Shown: in pieces, positions 26,324 through 35,167 of the stretch
How the letters are laid out: every line of letters begins with the position of its first letter
Position numbering within the stretch: the stretch's first letter is position 1
Source of the DNA: RHLJ01 sp965212165
GTDB taxonomy: Bacteria > Bacteroidota > Rhodothermia > Balneolales > Balneolaceae
Assembly: GCA_965212165.1 (NCBI GenBank)
Contig: OZ243096.1
Span: forward strand, 1,488,001 to 1,552,000
Length of the DNA stretch: 64,000 bases
Direction of reading: 5' to 3'
Program-made: the position numbers and the translations under genes
The notes under the pieces: model-generated
What the model saw: the letters and a program-made list of their open reading frames with translations, nothing else
Told to the model about the DNA's origin: nothing
Database searches by the model: none

Positions 26324-28255
26324 ATGGGAAAAATCATAGGAATTGACTTAGGAACTACAAACTCGTGCGTTGCTGTAATGGAAGGTAACGAACCTGTTGT
26401 AATACAAAATGCTGAAGGTGGAAGAACAACTCCATCTGTAGTTGCATTTAGTAAAGATGGAGAGCGCCTAGTAGGTGCTCCAGCAAAACGTCAGGCAATT
26501 ACCAATCCTGATAAAACTGTTGCATCTGTAAAGCGATTTATGGGTCGTATGCACAGTGAGGTAACTGGAGAAACAAAGCAGGTAGCTTACAAAGTAGTAA
26601 AAGGAGAAGACGGAACTGCCCGAGTGCAGATAGAAGACCGTAAATATGCACCACAAGAAATATCTGCAATGGTGCTTCAAAAAATGAAGCAAACAGCAGA
26701 AGAATATTTAGGTGAAAAAGTAACACAAGCTGTTATTACTGTTCCCGCTTATTTTAATGATGCTCAGCGTAAAGCTACTCAAGAAGCTGGGAAAATAGCA
26801 GGTCTTGAAGTAATGAGAATTATAAACGAGCCAACTGCTGCTGCTCTAGCTTATGGTTTGGATAAGAAAGACATTGACCAAACTATCGCTGTATATGATC
26901 TAGGTGGTGGTACTTTTGATGTCTCTATTCTTGAATTAGGTGATGGCGTTTTTGAAGTAAAATCTACTAATGGTGATACTCATCTTGGTGGAGATGACTT
27001 TGATCAGCTAATCATCGATTTCCTTGCAGATGAATTTAAAAAAGCTGAAGGCGTTGATCTTAGAAGTGACGCAATGGCTATGCAACGACTAAAAGATGCC
27101 GCTGAAAAAGCGAAAATTGAGCTTTCAAGTTCACAAAAGACTAACGTAAATCTACCATTTATTACTGCTACTCAAGATGGACCAAAGCATTTGAATGTTG
27201 ATTTAAGTCGCTCAAAATTTGAGCAACTTTCAGACGCTCTTGTTAAGAGATCTATTGTTCCTTGTGAAAAAGCTTTAAAAGATGCTGGTTTATCAAAAAG
27301 CCAAATCGATCAAGTTATATTGGTTGGTGGATCAACTCGTATACCAAGAATTCAAGAAGCAGTAAAAGAGTTTTTCGGAAAAGAGCCAAGTAAAGGAGTT
27401 AATCCTGATGAAGTAGTTGCAGTTGGTGCTGCTATTCAAGGTGGTGTTCTTTCTGGTGATGTTGAGGATGTGGTTCTTTTAGATGTAACTCCACTTACTC
27501 TTGGTATTGAAACCTTAGGTGGTGTAATGACCCCACTTATTGAATCAAACAGTACTATTCCAACAAGTAAGTCACAAGTATTCTCTACAGCTGCAGATAA
27601 CCAAAGCAGTGTTGAAATACATGTACTTCAAGGTGAAAGAGCTCAAGCAGCTGCAAACCGTACATTAGGTCGTTTCCATTTAGACGGAATTCCACCAGCG
27701 CCTCGTGGAATGCCTCAAATTGAAGTAACTTTTGATCTTGATGCAAATGGTGTGATCAACATTATTGCAAAAGATAAAGGAACAGGTAAAGAGCAGACAA
27801 TCCGTATTGAATCATCATCAGGACTATCTGATGAAGAAATCGAAAAGATGAAAAATGCTGCTAAAGAGCATGAAGAAGAAGATAAATTAATTCGTGAAAA
27901 AGTTGAGAAAATGAACCAAGCTGATGGCTTGATCTTCTCAACTAAGAAACAACTAGAAGAGTACGGCGATAAAATTTCCGAAGGCAATAAAACTGCCATC
28001 GAAGAAGCAGTTGCTAAACTCGAAGAAGCACATAAAGCTGAAAATCTTGAAGAAATTGATGCTGCCATTGAAGGTGTAAACACTGCATGGACAGCTGCAT
28101 CTCAAGAGATCTACGCTGCATCTCAAGCTGAAGCTGAAGCACAAGCTGGCGCTGAAGGTAGTGGTGAAGCTACTGCTGAAGATGCTTCTGCAGAAAGCGA
28201 AGAAGCTGTTGATGCAGACTTCGAAGTTGTTGAAGACGAAGACGAGAAGAAGTAA
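26324..28255 (+). CDS. dnaK: Molecular chaperone DnaK (Hsp70)
   Basis: 643 residues. The nucleotide-binding domain starts GIDLGTTNSCV and contains AVITVPAYFNDAQRKAT, VYDLGGGTFDVSIL and ILVGGSTRIPRIQ. The substrate-binding domain has the interdomain linker VVLLDVTPLTLGIETLGG and the helical lid. The tail is Glu/Ala-rich and acidic, ending in DEDEKK, as usual. It is an ATP-driven folding chaperone working with DnaJ and GrpE, neither of which is encoded in this window. A strong terminator follows directly. Confidence 0.98.
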   Translation: MGKIIGIDLGTTNSCVAVMEGNEPVVIQNAEGGRTTPSVVAFSKDGERLVGAPAKRQAITNPDKTVASVKRFMGRMHSEVTGETKQVAYKVVKGEDGTARVQIEDRKYAPQEISAMVLQKMKQTAEEYLGEKVTQAVITVPAYFNDAQRKATQEAGKIAGLEVMRIINEPTAAALAYGLDKKDIDQTIAVYDLGGGTFDVSILELGDGVFEVKSTNGDTHLGGDDFDQLIIDFLADEFKKAEGVDLRSDAMAMQRLKDAAEKAKIELSSSQKTNVNLPFITATQDGPKHLNVDLSRSKFEQLSDALVKRSIVPCEKALKDAGLSKSQIDQVILVGGSTRIPRIQEAVKEFFGKEPSKGVNPDEVVAVGAAIQGGVLSGDVEDVVLLDVTPLTLGIETLGGVMTPLIESNSTIPTSKSQVFSTAADNQSSVEIHVLQGERAQAAANRTLGRFHLDGIPPAPRGMPQIEVTFDLDANGVINIIAKDKGTGKEQTIRIESSSGLSDEEIEKMKNAAKEHEEEDKLIREKVEKMNQADGLIFSTKKQLEEYGDKISEGNKTAIEEAVAKLEEAHKAENLEEIDAAIEGVNTAWTAASQEIYAASQAEAEAQAGAEGSGEATAEDASAESEEAVDADFEVVEDEDEKK

Positions 28256-28275
28256 TTTACTTCTTTAGAAATTGA

Positions 28276-28310
28276 AGCCCTGTGTATAAATAATACGCAG
28301 GGCTTTTTTT
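28276..28310 (+). terminator. Rho-independent terminator of dnaK
   Basis: AGCCCTGTGTAT (28276-28287) pairs with ATACGCAGGGCT (28293-28304) around AAATA, a 12-bp stem with one G-T pair, and is followed by a run of seven T ending at 28310. It starts 20 bases after the dnaK stop codon. Confidence 0.93.
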
Positions 28311-28376
28311 ATTTAGTAGATCGAATAATTGAATTCTTCACTCAAATACTGAAAATAATTTCTGTATTTTTACTAG

Positions 28377-29360
28377 ATGAATATTTTAGGAATTGAATCT
28401 TCTTGTGACGACACGTCTGCTTCGGTATTAACTGAAGAAGGGGTTCTTTCAAATATAATTGCATCGCAAGCAATCCATGTTAAATTTGGAGGTGTAGTAC
28501 CTGAGTTAGCATCTCGAGCTCATCAAACAACTATATCACAAACTGTAGATCAAGCACTTGAGGAAGCAAATATTTCAATAGATCAAATTGATACTATTGC
28601 TGTTACTCAAGGCCCCGGTTTAATGGGTTCACTACTGGTTGGCTTATGTTTTGCGAAAGGCTTATCACTATCAAAAAACATTCCTATTATTGGCGTAAAC
28701 CATATGGATGCTCATATTTATGCAAATTTTATTGATGAAAACCCAGAATTCCCATTTTTATCACTTACGGTTTCAGGAGGGCATACACAGCTTGTTTATG
28801 TAAAGTCTCCATTCGAACATGAGGTTCTTGGTAAAACAAGAGATGATGCAGCTGGTGAGGCTTTCGATAAAATTGGAAAGATATTTGGACTCCCATATCC
28901 AGCTGGACCAACTATGGACAAGCTAGCAACAGAAGGGAATGTGAAGTTTCATAAATTTCCTCAAGCTTTAGTTCATGAAGGCCTAGACTTTAGTTTTTCG
29001 GGTTTGAAAACAAGTGCACTTTATTTCGTTCAAGATAAAGGTGATGATTGGATTAAAGAGAATTTGAATGATCTATGTGCAAGTATTTCGGAAGCTATAT
29101 CTGAAGTACTTATAAAAAAACTTAACCGCGCAGTAAAGCAAACAAGCGTTAAAAGTGTGGTATTAGCTGGAGGAGTTTCTGCAAACTCAATGCTTCGGGC
29201 TAAGGCAGATAAAATGGCAAAAGAACTAGGCTTATCTCTTCATATCCCGAAACTTAGTTACTGCACCGATAATGCAGCTATGATTGCAATTACTGGAAAA
29301 ATGAAAGCAGAGATTGGTGAATTTGATAATTTAGGAATGAAGCCCTTTGCATCTATTTAG
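28377..29360 (+). CDS. tsaD: tRNA N6-adenosine threonylcarbamoyltransferase TsaD
   Basis: 327 residues. TsaD transfers the threonylcarbamoyl group to A37 of ANN-decoding tRNAs. Diagnostic motifs are GIESSCDDTS at the N-terminus, TQGPGLMGSLLVG, the metal-binding HMDAH, SGGHTQLVYV and AGGVSANSMLR near the C-terminus. The start ATG at 28377 places the family motif directly at the N-terminus. It begins a new transcription unit after the dnaK terminator, followed 37 bases later by a BASS transporter gene. Confidence 0.97.
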   Translation: MNILGIESSCDDTSASVLTEEGVLSNIIASQAIHVKFGGVVPELASRAHQTTISQTVDQALEEANISIDQIDTIAVTQGPGLMGSLLVGLCFAKGLSLSKNIPIIGVNHMDAHIYANFIDENPEFPFLSLTVSGGHTQLVYVKSPFEHEVLGKTRDDAAGEAFDKIGKIFGLPYPAGPTMDKLATEGNVKFHKFPQALVHEGLDFSFSGLKTSALYFVQDKGDDWIKENLNDLCASISEAISEVLIKKLNRAVKQTSVKSVVLAGGVSANSMLRAKADKMAKELGLSLHIPKLSYCTDNAAMIAITGKMKAEIGEFDNLGMKPFASI

Positions 29361-29397
29361 TTAGTAATTCATAAGTCAAAATCACTACATTCAATTT

Positions 29398-30324
29398 ATG
29401 TTGGAATCTATAGATGCGTTGGAGTTAAATTTAGGGGGCGGTGGGCTAATGGTGATGAACGTCTCCCTATGTTTCATCATGTTTGGCGTAGCGCTGGAAC
29501 TTACTATTCAAGATTTTAAAGATTTAGCTAAGAATCCAAAGTCGACTTTTGCAGGTGTATTTTCTCAGTTTATATTTTTACCAGCTGTTACTTTTCTGAT
29601 AATTTATATTCTTAACCCCGCACCAAGCCTAGCTCTAGGTATGATGATGGTTGCAGCATGTCCCGGAGGAAATATTTCGAATTTCTTCTCTCAGCTGGCT
29701 GGAGGAAATACAGCGCTTTCGGTGAGTATGACAGCAATAGCTACACTTTTAGCTGTTTTTGCTACACCGTTGAATTTCACTTTTTGGGCAAGTATGTATG
29801 CTCCAACAAATGCAATACTTCAAGAAGTAAGTTTAGATATTTATGAAGTTTTTAAAATCGTAGTACTAATTTTAGGAATCCCTTTAATTTTAGGGATGAT
29901 ATTACGTCATTATAAACCTAGTATTGCCTTAAAGCTAACAAAATGGATTAAGGCATTTGGTATTTTGTTTTTTGCCGCTTTTGTATTGATTGCTTTTGCA
30001 ATGAACTTCGAACATTTTCTAAATTATGTTCAATACGTCATTGGATTTGTACTCATACATAACATGATCGCTCTTGTAGGGGGATATAGTATTGGGTCTA
30101 TTCTAAAGCTGACCTACCAAGACAGAAAATCAATTGCGATTGAAACGGGAATTCAGAATTCTGGTCTTGGATTGTTACTTATTTTTAATTTCTTCGATGG
30201 ACTAGGAGGGATGGCATTAATTGCTGCTTGGTGGGGTATTTGGCATATTGTAATGGGGTTTTTAATTGGTTGGTATTGGTCGATTGGTAAAGTAAAATTG
30301 CAAAAGGTATTTAGTAATGCGTAA
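29398..30324 (+). CDS. Bile acid:sodium symporter (BASS) family transporter
   Basis: 308 residues with about nine or ten hydrophobic helices. The family signatures are both present: the unwound-helix motif ACPGGNISNF near residue 87 and the second crossing motif ETGIQNSGLGL near residue 250. Bacterial BASS proteins import organic anions with Na+; the substrate cannot be predicted from sequence. The 3' end overlaps the next reading frame by 8 bases, indicating a shared transcript. Confidence 0.9.
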   Translation: MLESIDALELNLGGGGLMVMNVSLCFIMFGVALELTIQDFKDLAKNPKSTFAGVFSQFIFLPAVTFLIIYILNPAPSLALGMMMVAACPGGNISNFFSQLAGGNTALSVSMTAIATLLAVFATPLNFTFWASMYAPTNAILQEVSLDIYEVFKIVVLILGIPLILGMILRHYKPSIALKLTKWIKAFGILFFAAFVLIAFAMNFEHFLNYVQYVIGFVLIHNMIALVGGYSIGSILKLTYQDRKSIAIETGIQNSGLGLLLIFNFFDGLGGMALIAAWWGIWHIVMGFLIGWYWSIGKVKLQKVFSNA

Positions 30325-31588
30325 AAACTATTTATGGTTTAATTTTTTTAGATTTACAATTGTAAAAAATGGACTTAAATTTTTCTATAAAAAAATTATT
30401 ATCAATGGTTTAGAGAAGGTGCCAAAAGATAAGCCATTGCTCATTCTACCAAATCACCAAAACTCTTTCATGGATGCTTTTTTGGTGGTTACTAATATCA
30501 AAACAATTACATACTTCTTAACACGAGCTCAAGCATTTAACCCTCCAATAATTGGGAAGTTTTTAAGAAGTATAAATCTCGTTCCAGTATTTCGTGCACG
30601 TGATGGTTTAAGCTCAGTAACAAAGAATAATGCAATTTTCGAAGAGTGTATTGAGTATCTAAAAATGAATCAAGCAATTCTAATATTCCCTGAAGCTAAT
30701 CACAATCTAAAGCGAAGAATACGTCCACTAAGTAAAGGATTTACAAGAATTGCCTTTGATGCAGAGGTGCAAGAAAATTGGAAAATGGACCTACATGTAA
30801 TACCAGCTGGTGTAAACTACTATGAACATGAGAATATAAGGAACATTGTTAGAGTAGAAATTGGTGACCCAATACTAGTTAAAGACTTTGAAGAAATGCA
30901 TAAAAAAGATGAGCGAAAAGCTGCTAATCTTTTAAAAGACAGAGTTAGCGAAGAGATGAAAAAGCTAACAATGCATGTCGCAAATTTGGATCATTACAAT
31001 GTCTGCAAGATTTTGATTGCAGATATGGAATTAGATGTTTTGGAAGTTATAAATCCTAATGTTTCCAATGAAAGAGTTGCAAAGATCGAGGCTAATATCA
31101 CACCTGAAATTGTCGAAGTAGCAAACCATGTATCGAACTTTTCAGAAGAACATAAATTTAATCTGAAGACTATTATAGGAAGGGAAAGGCCAATTACTAC
31201 AATGGTACTTTTATTTCCATTCTACTTGTTTAGCTGGATAAATAATATAATTCCATATCAACCAGTAAGAATCTTAATTTCTAAGGTTATTAAAGATCAC
31301 GCTTTTGATGCATCTATTAAGTTTTTGGCTAGTCTAGTTTTATTTCCATTATTCTGGATAGTAATAACTTCAATTTTATGGCTCGTTGGACTCCCATCAT
31401 TATATGTTTGGGGATATCTGATCTTGAGTTTATTTACTTCTGTACTCTTTAAGGATGCGAATCTCCTTGTCAGAGAAAGAAAAGAAAAAACGATCATTGA
31501 AAAACTGAAAAGTACTCATCCAAAAGAGTATGAAGAATTTGAAAAAGGTTTAATGAAGCTGAACGAATTTAGAAAAGAAGTACTTTAA
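30317..31588 (+). CDS. PlsC-like lysophospholipid acyltransferase family protein
   Basis: 423 residues, longer than typical PlsC (about 240). The acyltransferase domain occupies about residues 20-230, with the catalytic H-x4-D motif in NHQNSFMD and FPEANHNLKRRIRPLSKG as the counterpart of the FPEGTRS block. The C-terminal half has two or three membrane helices (about 290-310 and 325-375). The family transfers acyl chains to lysophosphatidate or related lipids at the inner membrane. The exact acceptor is unknown; the extended C-terminus suggests a Bacteroidota-specific subgroup. Confidence 0.85.
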   Translation: MRKNYLWFNFFRFTIVKNGLKFFYKKIIINGLEKVPKDKPLLILPNHQNSFMDAFLVVTNIKTITYFLTRAQAFNPPIIGKFLRSINLVPVFRARDGLSSVTKNNAIFEECIEYLKMNQAILIFPEANHNLKRRIRPLSKGFTRIAFDAEVQENWKMDLHVIPAGVNYYEHENIRNIVRVEIGDPILVKDFEEMHKKDERKAANLLKDRVSEEMKKLTMHVANLDHYNVCKILIADMELDVLEVINPNVSNERVAKIEANITPEIVEVANHVSNFSEEHKFNLKTIIGRERPITTMVLLFPFYLFSWINNIIPYQPVRILISKVIKDHAFDASIKFLASLVLFPLFWIVITSILWLVGLPSLYVWGYLILSLFTSVLFKDANLLVRERKEKTIIEKLKSTHPKEYEEFEKGLMKLNEFRKEVL

Positions 31589-31619
31589 TTATTTGAATAA
31601 AAGCTTAAAAAAGAGATAT

Positions 31620-32147
31620 ATGAAAACCCTTCAAATCGCAGCAATTTTAGTATTATTTAGTGCTTGTACTACTCAAGAAGAAGTTAATGTAGAAATTAAT
31701 ACACCCACATTTACAAACGCTGTAGCAGTTGTATCTACACTTGGCGAAAGTGGTGCTCAAGGTACTGTTACTTTTGAAGCAGTGTCTGAAGGAGTCTCTG
31801 TAAATGCTGAATTTACCGGACTTGAAGAAGGAAGTCATGGCTTTCATATACACCAGTATGGAAACTGTACAGCTTCAAATGGCACATCGGCTGGTGGTCA
31901 TTTCAATCCAGGTGATAATGAGCATAGTAATCCAGATGCTATGAATAGACATATGGGTGATATGGGCAATATTATTGCAGACTCAAATGGAGAGGCATCA
32001 AAAACTTATATCGATAGTTCAATTAATATCTCTCAGATTATTGGAAGAGGAATTATTGTACATGCAGGTGAAGATGATCTGACCTCACAACCGTCTGGTG
32101 CTGCAGGTTCAAGAATTGCTTGTGGTGTAATTGGAATTGCAGAGTAA
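31620..32147 (+). CDS. sodC: Lipoprotein Cu-Zn superoxide dismutase
   Basis: 175 residues from the ATG at 31620. The frame is open from a TTG at 31593, but the ATG gives a proper lipoprotein signal with lipobox FSAC (Cys16). Metal-site and disulfide motifs are intact: GFHIHQYGNC, GGHFNPGD..H, RHMGDMGN, IIVHAGEDD and GSRIACGVIG. The enzyme converts superoxide to peroxide and oxygen; as a lipoprotein it should face the periplasm or outer surface. It lies just after the PlsC-like gene and may be read through from it. Confidence 0.93.
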   Translation: MKTLQIAAILVLFSACTTQEEVNVEINTPTFTNAVAVVSTLGESGAQGTVTFEAVSEGVSVNAEFTGLEEGSHGFHIHQYGNCTASNGTSAGGHFNPGDNEHSNPDAMNRHMGDMGNIIADSNGEASKTYIDSSINISQIIGRGIIVHAGEDDLTSQPSGAAGSRIACGVIGIAE

Positions 32148-32227
32148 TAACAAATAAACTCTTCTTTTAGGGATTTGAAATCTATCGACGTAATTTTAGT
32201 TAAAAATTAACTACTAAATAATTACGA

Positions 32228-33763
32228 TTGAACTCAAATTCAATTCCTGATATCCTGGTTAAACAGGTTCAGAGATTTCCTTATCTATCAATTTTTATTA
32301 TAGCGTTAGCTTTTCGTTGGTTGCTACTGGCTCTTGGTTTTGTTGACTATTGGGGAGATGCTCAGCATAATCTTATTATCAGTAAACTTACCTTAGAAAA
32401 CGGTTTTGTATACACTGATTTTAAGGATCGTGAGTTAGCTTGGCTTCCATTATACCGATATTTGGGAAGTTTTATAATGCTAATCACAGGAACATATTCA
32501 TTAACTGTGATTCACACTTTTAATACTATCATCGGTGCTTTTACTGCTTCTATAACGACTTATTTAGGGGTTACATTGATAAATAAAAAGACAGGTATTT
32601 ATATTGGTGTAGTCGCAGCATGTATCCCCTATATGATTGTATTTAGCTATGTAAGTGTAGCAGAAATGGTAGGAGCTTTATTGCTTCTTGGCTGGTTTTT
32701 CGGGTTAACCAAAAAAAACTATTGGCTTGCTTTTATATGTGCTGCCCTAGGTGCATTAACAAGAGAAGAGATTACTTTTCTGATTGGAATCTCTTTTGTC
32801 CCACTTTTCTATGCCAAAAACTTTAAAGGAGTAGCTTATTCTTTGTTCGGGTTAATTTTGGGATTAGGGATTTGGTCCTGGTGGTCATATTTAAATACAG
32901 GAAACCTATTAAGTTGGTTACTAAATAGGTTTCAGAGTACAAGTTCGAGTACTTCATTTTATGCTAATGAAGGAAATTTCTTAATAGAGTATGTTATCAC
33001 TCCTTTTGGTTCACTCTTACAAACATTTCCTCTCATACTCTTCTTTATTTGGTTTAGAAAAACAGAATCTAAAGAACCATTTAAAAACATAGAATGGGTA
33101 AATCTGCTTGGATTTATAACCATGACCCATTGGGTATTCATATTTATTGCTCAGTTTAAGATCATCGCCTATCCTGATCCTAGACTATTTATTCTTACTT
33201 TACCAATTGCAATAATTTGGTTCTTTTCATTATATCAGCGTGGCCATTTTAGAAGATTTGTTACACGCAGTGTAATTTTCCTTCTTGTGGGAATAAGTCT
33301 AATTCAGTTGGTAATACCTTTTTATCGACAATATTCCCTTCAACCAAGAAAAGAAGTGGGTAAATGGATTCAGGGAAATATTCAAGATGATCAAATAATC
33401 TGGAGCGATCAGGCTGTAGCAATTGTGGAAAGTAAAAGAGACCCAAAGCTTTATATATCTTCAGATAAATTATTACCTCTTTCAGTAAGAGGTACAACAG
33501 AGCAAGACGAATATATTCATTCAAAGCTTGAAGAGTTGAATATAGAATACATAACATCTTATAATGCACCGTTCGACTATACACAATCGTTATGGCCTCA
33601 AATTGCTGATTTGCAACCGTTTGAATGGAACGGTATTACATTTATCCCAGTGTTTTCCTATTTACCATACAAAAGAGATGATGGTAGTATTCATGCACTT
33701 TTAAGGGAGAAATTTGAAGCTCAACAACAAAATGGGAGTATTTGGAGGCTGTACAGGAATTAA
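32228..33763 (+). CDS. GT-C type integral membrane glycosyltransferase
   Basis: 511 residues with about ten hydrophobic helices in residues 18-385 and a soluble C-terminal tail. After the first helix there is an acidic loop, FVDYWGDAQHN (D40, D44), of the type that binds the polyprenyl-phosphate sugar in GT-C enzymes. A second loop contains AALGALTREEITFL, resembling PMT/ArnT family members. It probably transfers a sugar from a lipid carrier to an extracytoplasmic acceptor. The donor, the acceptor and the exact GT family are not determinable. The start is TTG at 32228; no better ATG exists before the first helix. Confidence 0.75.
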   Translation: MNSNSIPDILVKQVQRFPYLSIFIIALAFRWLLLALGFVDYWGDAQHNLIISKLTLENGFVYTDFKDRELAWLPLYRYLGSFIMLITGTYSLTVIHTFNTIIGAFTASITTYLGVTLINKKTGIYIGVVAACIPYMIVFSYVSVAEMVGALLLLGWFFGLTKKNYWLAFICAALGALTREEITFLIGISFVPLFYAKNFKGVAYSLFGLILGLGIWSWWSYLNTGNLLSWLLNRFQSTSSSTSFYANEGNFLIEYVITPFGSLLQTFPLILFFIWFRKTESKEPFKNIEWVNLLGFITMTHWVFIFIAQFKIIAYPDPRLFILTLPIAIIWFFSLYQRGHFRRFVTRSVIFLLVGISLIQLVIPFYRQYSLQPRKEVGKWIQGNIQDDQIIWSDQAVAIVESKRDPKLYISSDKLLPLSVRGTTEQDEYIHSKLEELNIEYITSYNAPFDYTQSLWPQIADLQPFEWNGITFIPVFSYLPYKRDDGSIHALLREKFEAQQQNGSIWRLYRN

Positions 33764-33787
33764 TTTATTGATTCTGTATCTTTCAAT

Positions 33788-34174
33788 ATGGAATTAACGC
33801 TAACAACACCTGGACTTCTTTTTTCAGCAATCTCTTTGCTGTTACTTGCTTATACAAATAGATTTTTATCTCTGGCTAATTTAATCCGAACTCTTCATAG
33901 CCAATACAAGGAAACCAGTGACAAGAGTGCAAAAGATCAAATCGAGAATCTTCATAAACGTGTAGGTCTTATAAAAAACATGCAACTTCTTGGTATAGGT
34001 TCTCTTTTCTTATCTGTGTTCTGTATGGTTGCGTTATTTGCTGGAGTAATTATTATTGGAAAAATTCTATTCGGATTAAGTTTAATCCTTTTACTTATCT
34101 CTCTTGGACTTTCAATGATTGAAATACAGATAAGTGTTAAAGCACTGAACATTCAACTCGGTGATTTAAAATAA
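33788..34174 (+). CDS. DUF2721 family membrane protein
   Basis: 128 residues: an N-terminal helix (LLFSAISLLLLAYTNRFLSLANLIR), a short charged cytoplasmic coil (QYKETSDKSAKDQIENLHKRV) and two C-terminal helices ending in SMIEIQISVKALNIQLGDL. The order and the NLIR and SMIEI motifs match DUF2721, whose function is unknown. It stands 24 bases after the glycosyltransferase gene. Confidence 0.8.
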   Translation: MELTLTTPGLLFSAISLLLLAYTNRFLSLANLIRTLHSQYKETSDKSAKDQIENLHKRVGLIKNMQLLGIGSLFLSVFCMVALFAGVIIIGKILFGLSLILLLISLGLSMIEIQISVKALNIQLGDLK

Positions 34175-34210
34175 ATTTGAAAATTTGATTTTGAGGAAAA
34201 GCATACTATA

Positions 34211-34236
34211 TTTAGACAGTTATCTAATTATCTAAA
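34211..34236. promoter_or_regulatory. Candidate ArsR-family operator at the sdpR start
   Basis: An inverted repeat TTTAGA (34211-34216) / TCTAAA (34231-34236) encloses two direct copies of TATCTAA and overlaps the first base of the sdpR start codon. Self-repression through such sites is usual for SdpR-type regulators; the assignment is inference. Confidence 0.4.
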
Positions 34237-34505
34237 TGAATAAACTATTTAAAGCATTAAACGATTCCACTAGAAGGGATATACTTGATCTCTTAAAAGA
34301 GAGAGATTTAACTGCTGGTGAAATAGCTGAAGCATTTGATATTACGAAGCCTAGTATTTCACATCATTTAGATTTGTTGAGGCAAGCAGGTTTAGTAACG
34401 AAAGAGAGAAATGGGCAATTCATTACTTATTCATTAGATATAACTGCATTAGAAGAAGCCACTTCATGGTTATTTAATTTACTTAACTCAAATAAAGACT
34501 CATGA
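34236..34505 (+). CDS. ArsR/SdpR-family transcriptional autorepressor
   Basis: 89 residues, a single winged helix-turn-helix. FKALNDSTRRDILDLLKERDLTAGEIAEAF is the ArsR-type N-terminal helix and first HTH helix, and KPSISHHLDLLRQAGLV is the recognition helix. There are no CxC metal-binding cysteines, so it is not a metal sensor. Its last bases overlap the start of the SdpI-like gene by 4 bases, the arrangement of the sdpRI operon of Bacillus subtilis, in which SdpI can sequester the repressor at the membrane. Confidence 0.93.
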   Translation: MNKLFKALNDSTRRDILDLLKERDLTAGEIAEAFDITKPSISHHLDLLRQAGLVTKERNGQFITYSLDITALEEATSWLFNLLNSNKDS

Positions 34506-35167
34506 ATATTTCAGAAACACTTAAAAAAGAATGGTTTGTATTTCCTCTACTCTTAGCTCCATTCATTGCGTCATTTATTTTATGGGATAAACTACCTGAG
34601 GAAGTTCCAATTCATTTTAATTTTCAAGGCGAAGCAGATGATTGGGGACCAAAATGGATTAATGCAATTATGATACCCTTTATTGGTGTAGGTATTTATG
34701 TGTTATTATTGGTATTACCTAAAATCGATCCAAAAAAGAAAATTACATCCGTTCAAAAACCAGTAGCAGCAATAAGGATAATTACCTCGCTCTTTTTTGT
34801 AGGCATTTATGCATTCATAATGGCAGCTTCATTGGGATCGACGATTAATTTCACAAGTTACATCTTAGTTGGTGTAGGATTACTAATAGCTATTGTAGGA
34901 AACTATATGAATTCTATGAAGCCCAATTACTTTATTGGTGTTAGAACACCATGGACACTTGAAAACCCTGAGGTGTGGAAAAGAACACATCGCTTAACAA
35001 GTAAATTATGGGTAGTTACAGGTATTGGAATGATTGCACTAGCTTTTTTCCCCTCATTAATGAAATCAGCAATTACAATAATAATTCTAATTACCATTTT
35101 AGCTGTTATTCCAATTTTGTACTCATATTTAGTTTTTAAAAAGATAGTGTCAGAAGAGGTAGAATAA
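34502..35167 (+). CDS. SdpI-family membrane protein (DUF1648 plus SdpI domain)
   Basis: 221 residues with about six membrane helices. The N-terminal DUF1648 signature is LPEEVPIHFNFQGEADDWGPKW. The SdpI domain carries NYFIGVRTPWTLENPEVWKRTHRL. In Bacillus subtilis SdpI gives immunity to the SDP killing factor and signals to SdpR. No sdpC-like toxin gene is present nearby, so here it more likely forms a membrane-stress or generic signalling pair with the adjacent regulator. It overlaps the following hydrolase gene at a shared stop/start. Confidence 0.92.
   Translation: MNISETLKKEWFVFPLLLAPFIASFILWDKLPEEVPIHFNFQGEADDWGPKWINAIMIPFIGVGIYVLLLVLPKIDPKKKITSVQKPVAAIRIITSLFFVGIYAFIMAASLGSTINFTSYILVGVGLLIAIVGNYMNSMKPNYFIGVRTPWTLENPEVWKRTHRLTSKLWVVTGIGMIALAFFPSLMKSAITIIILITILAVIPILYSYLVFKKIVSEEVE

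Noticed and set aside
31593..31619. TTG start for the superoxide dismutase
   Set aside because: It would add charged residues before the lipoprotein signal; the ATG at 31620 gives a normal signal peptide.
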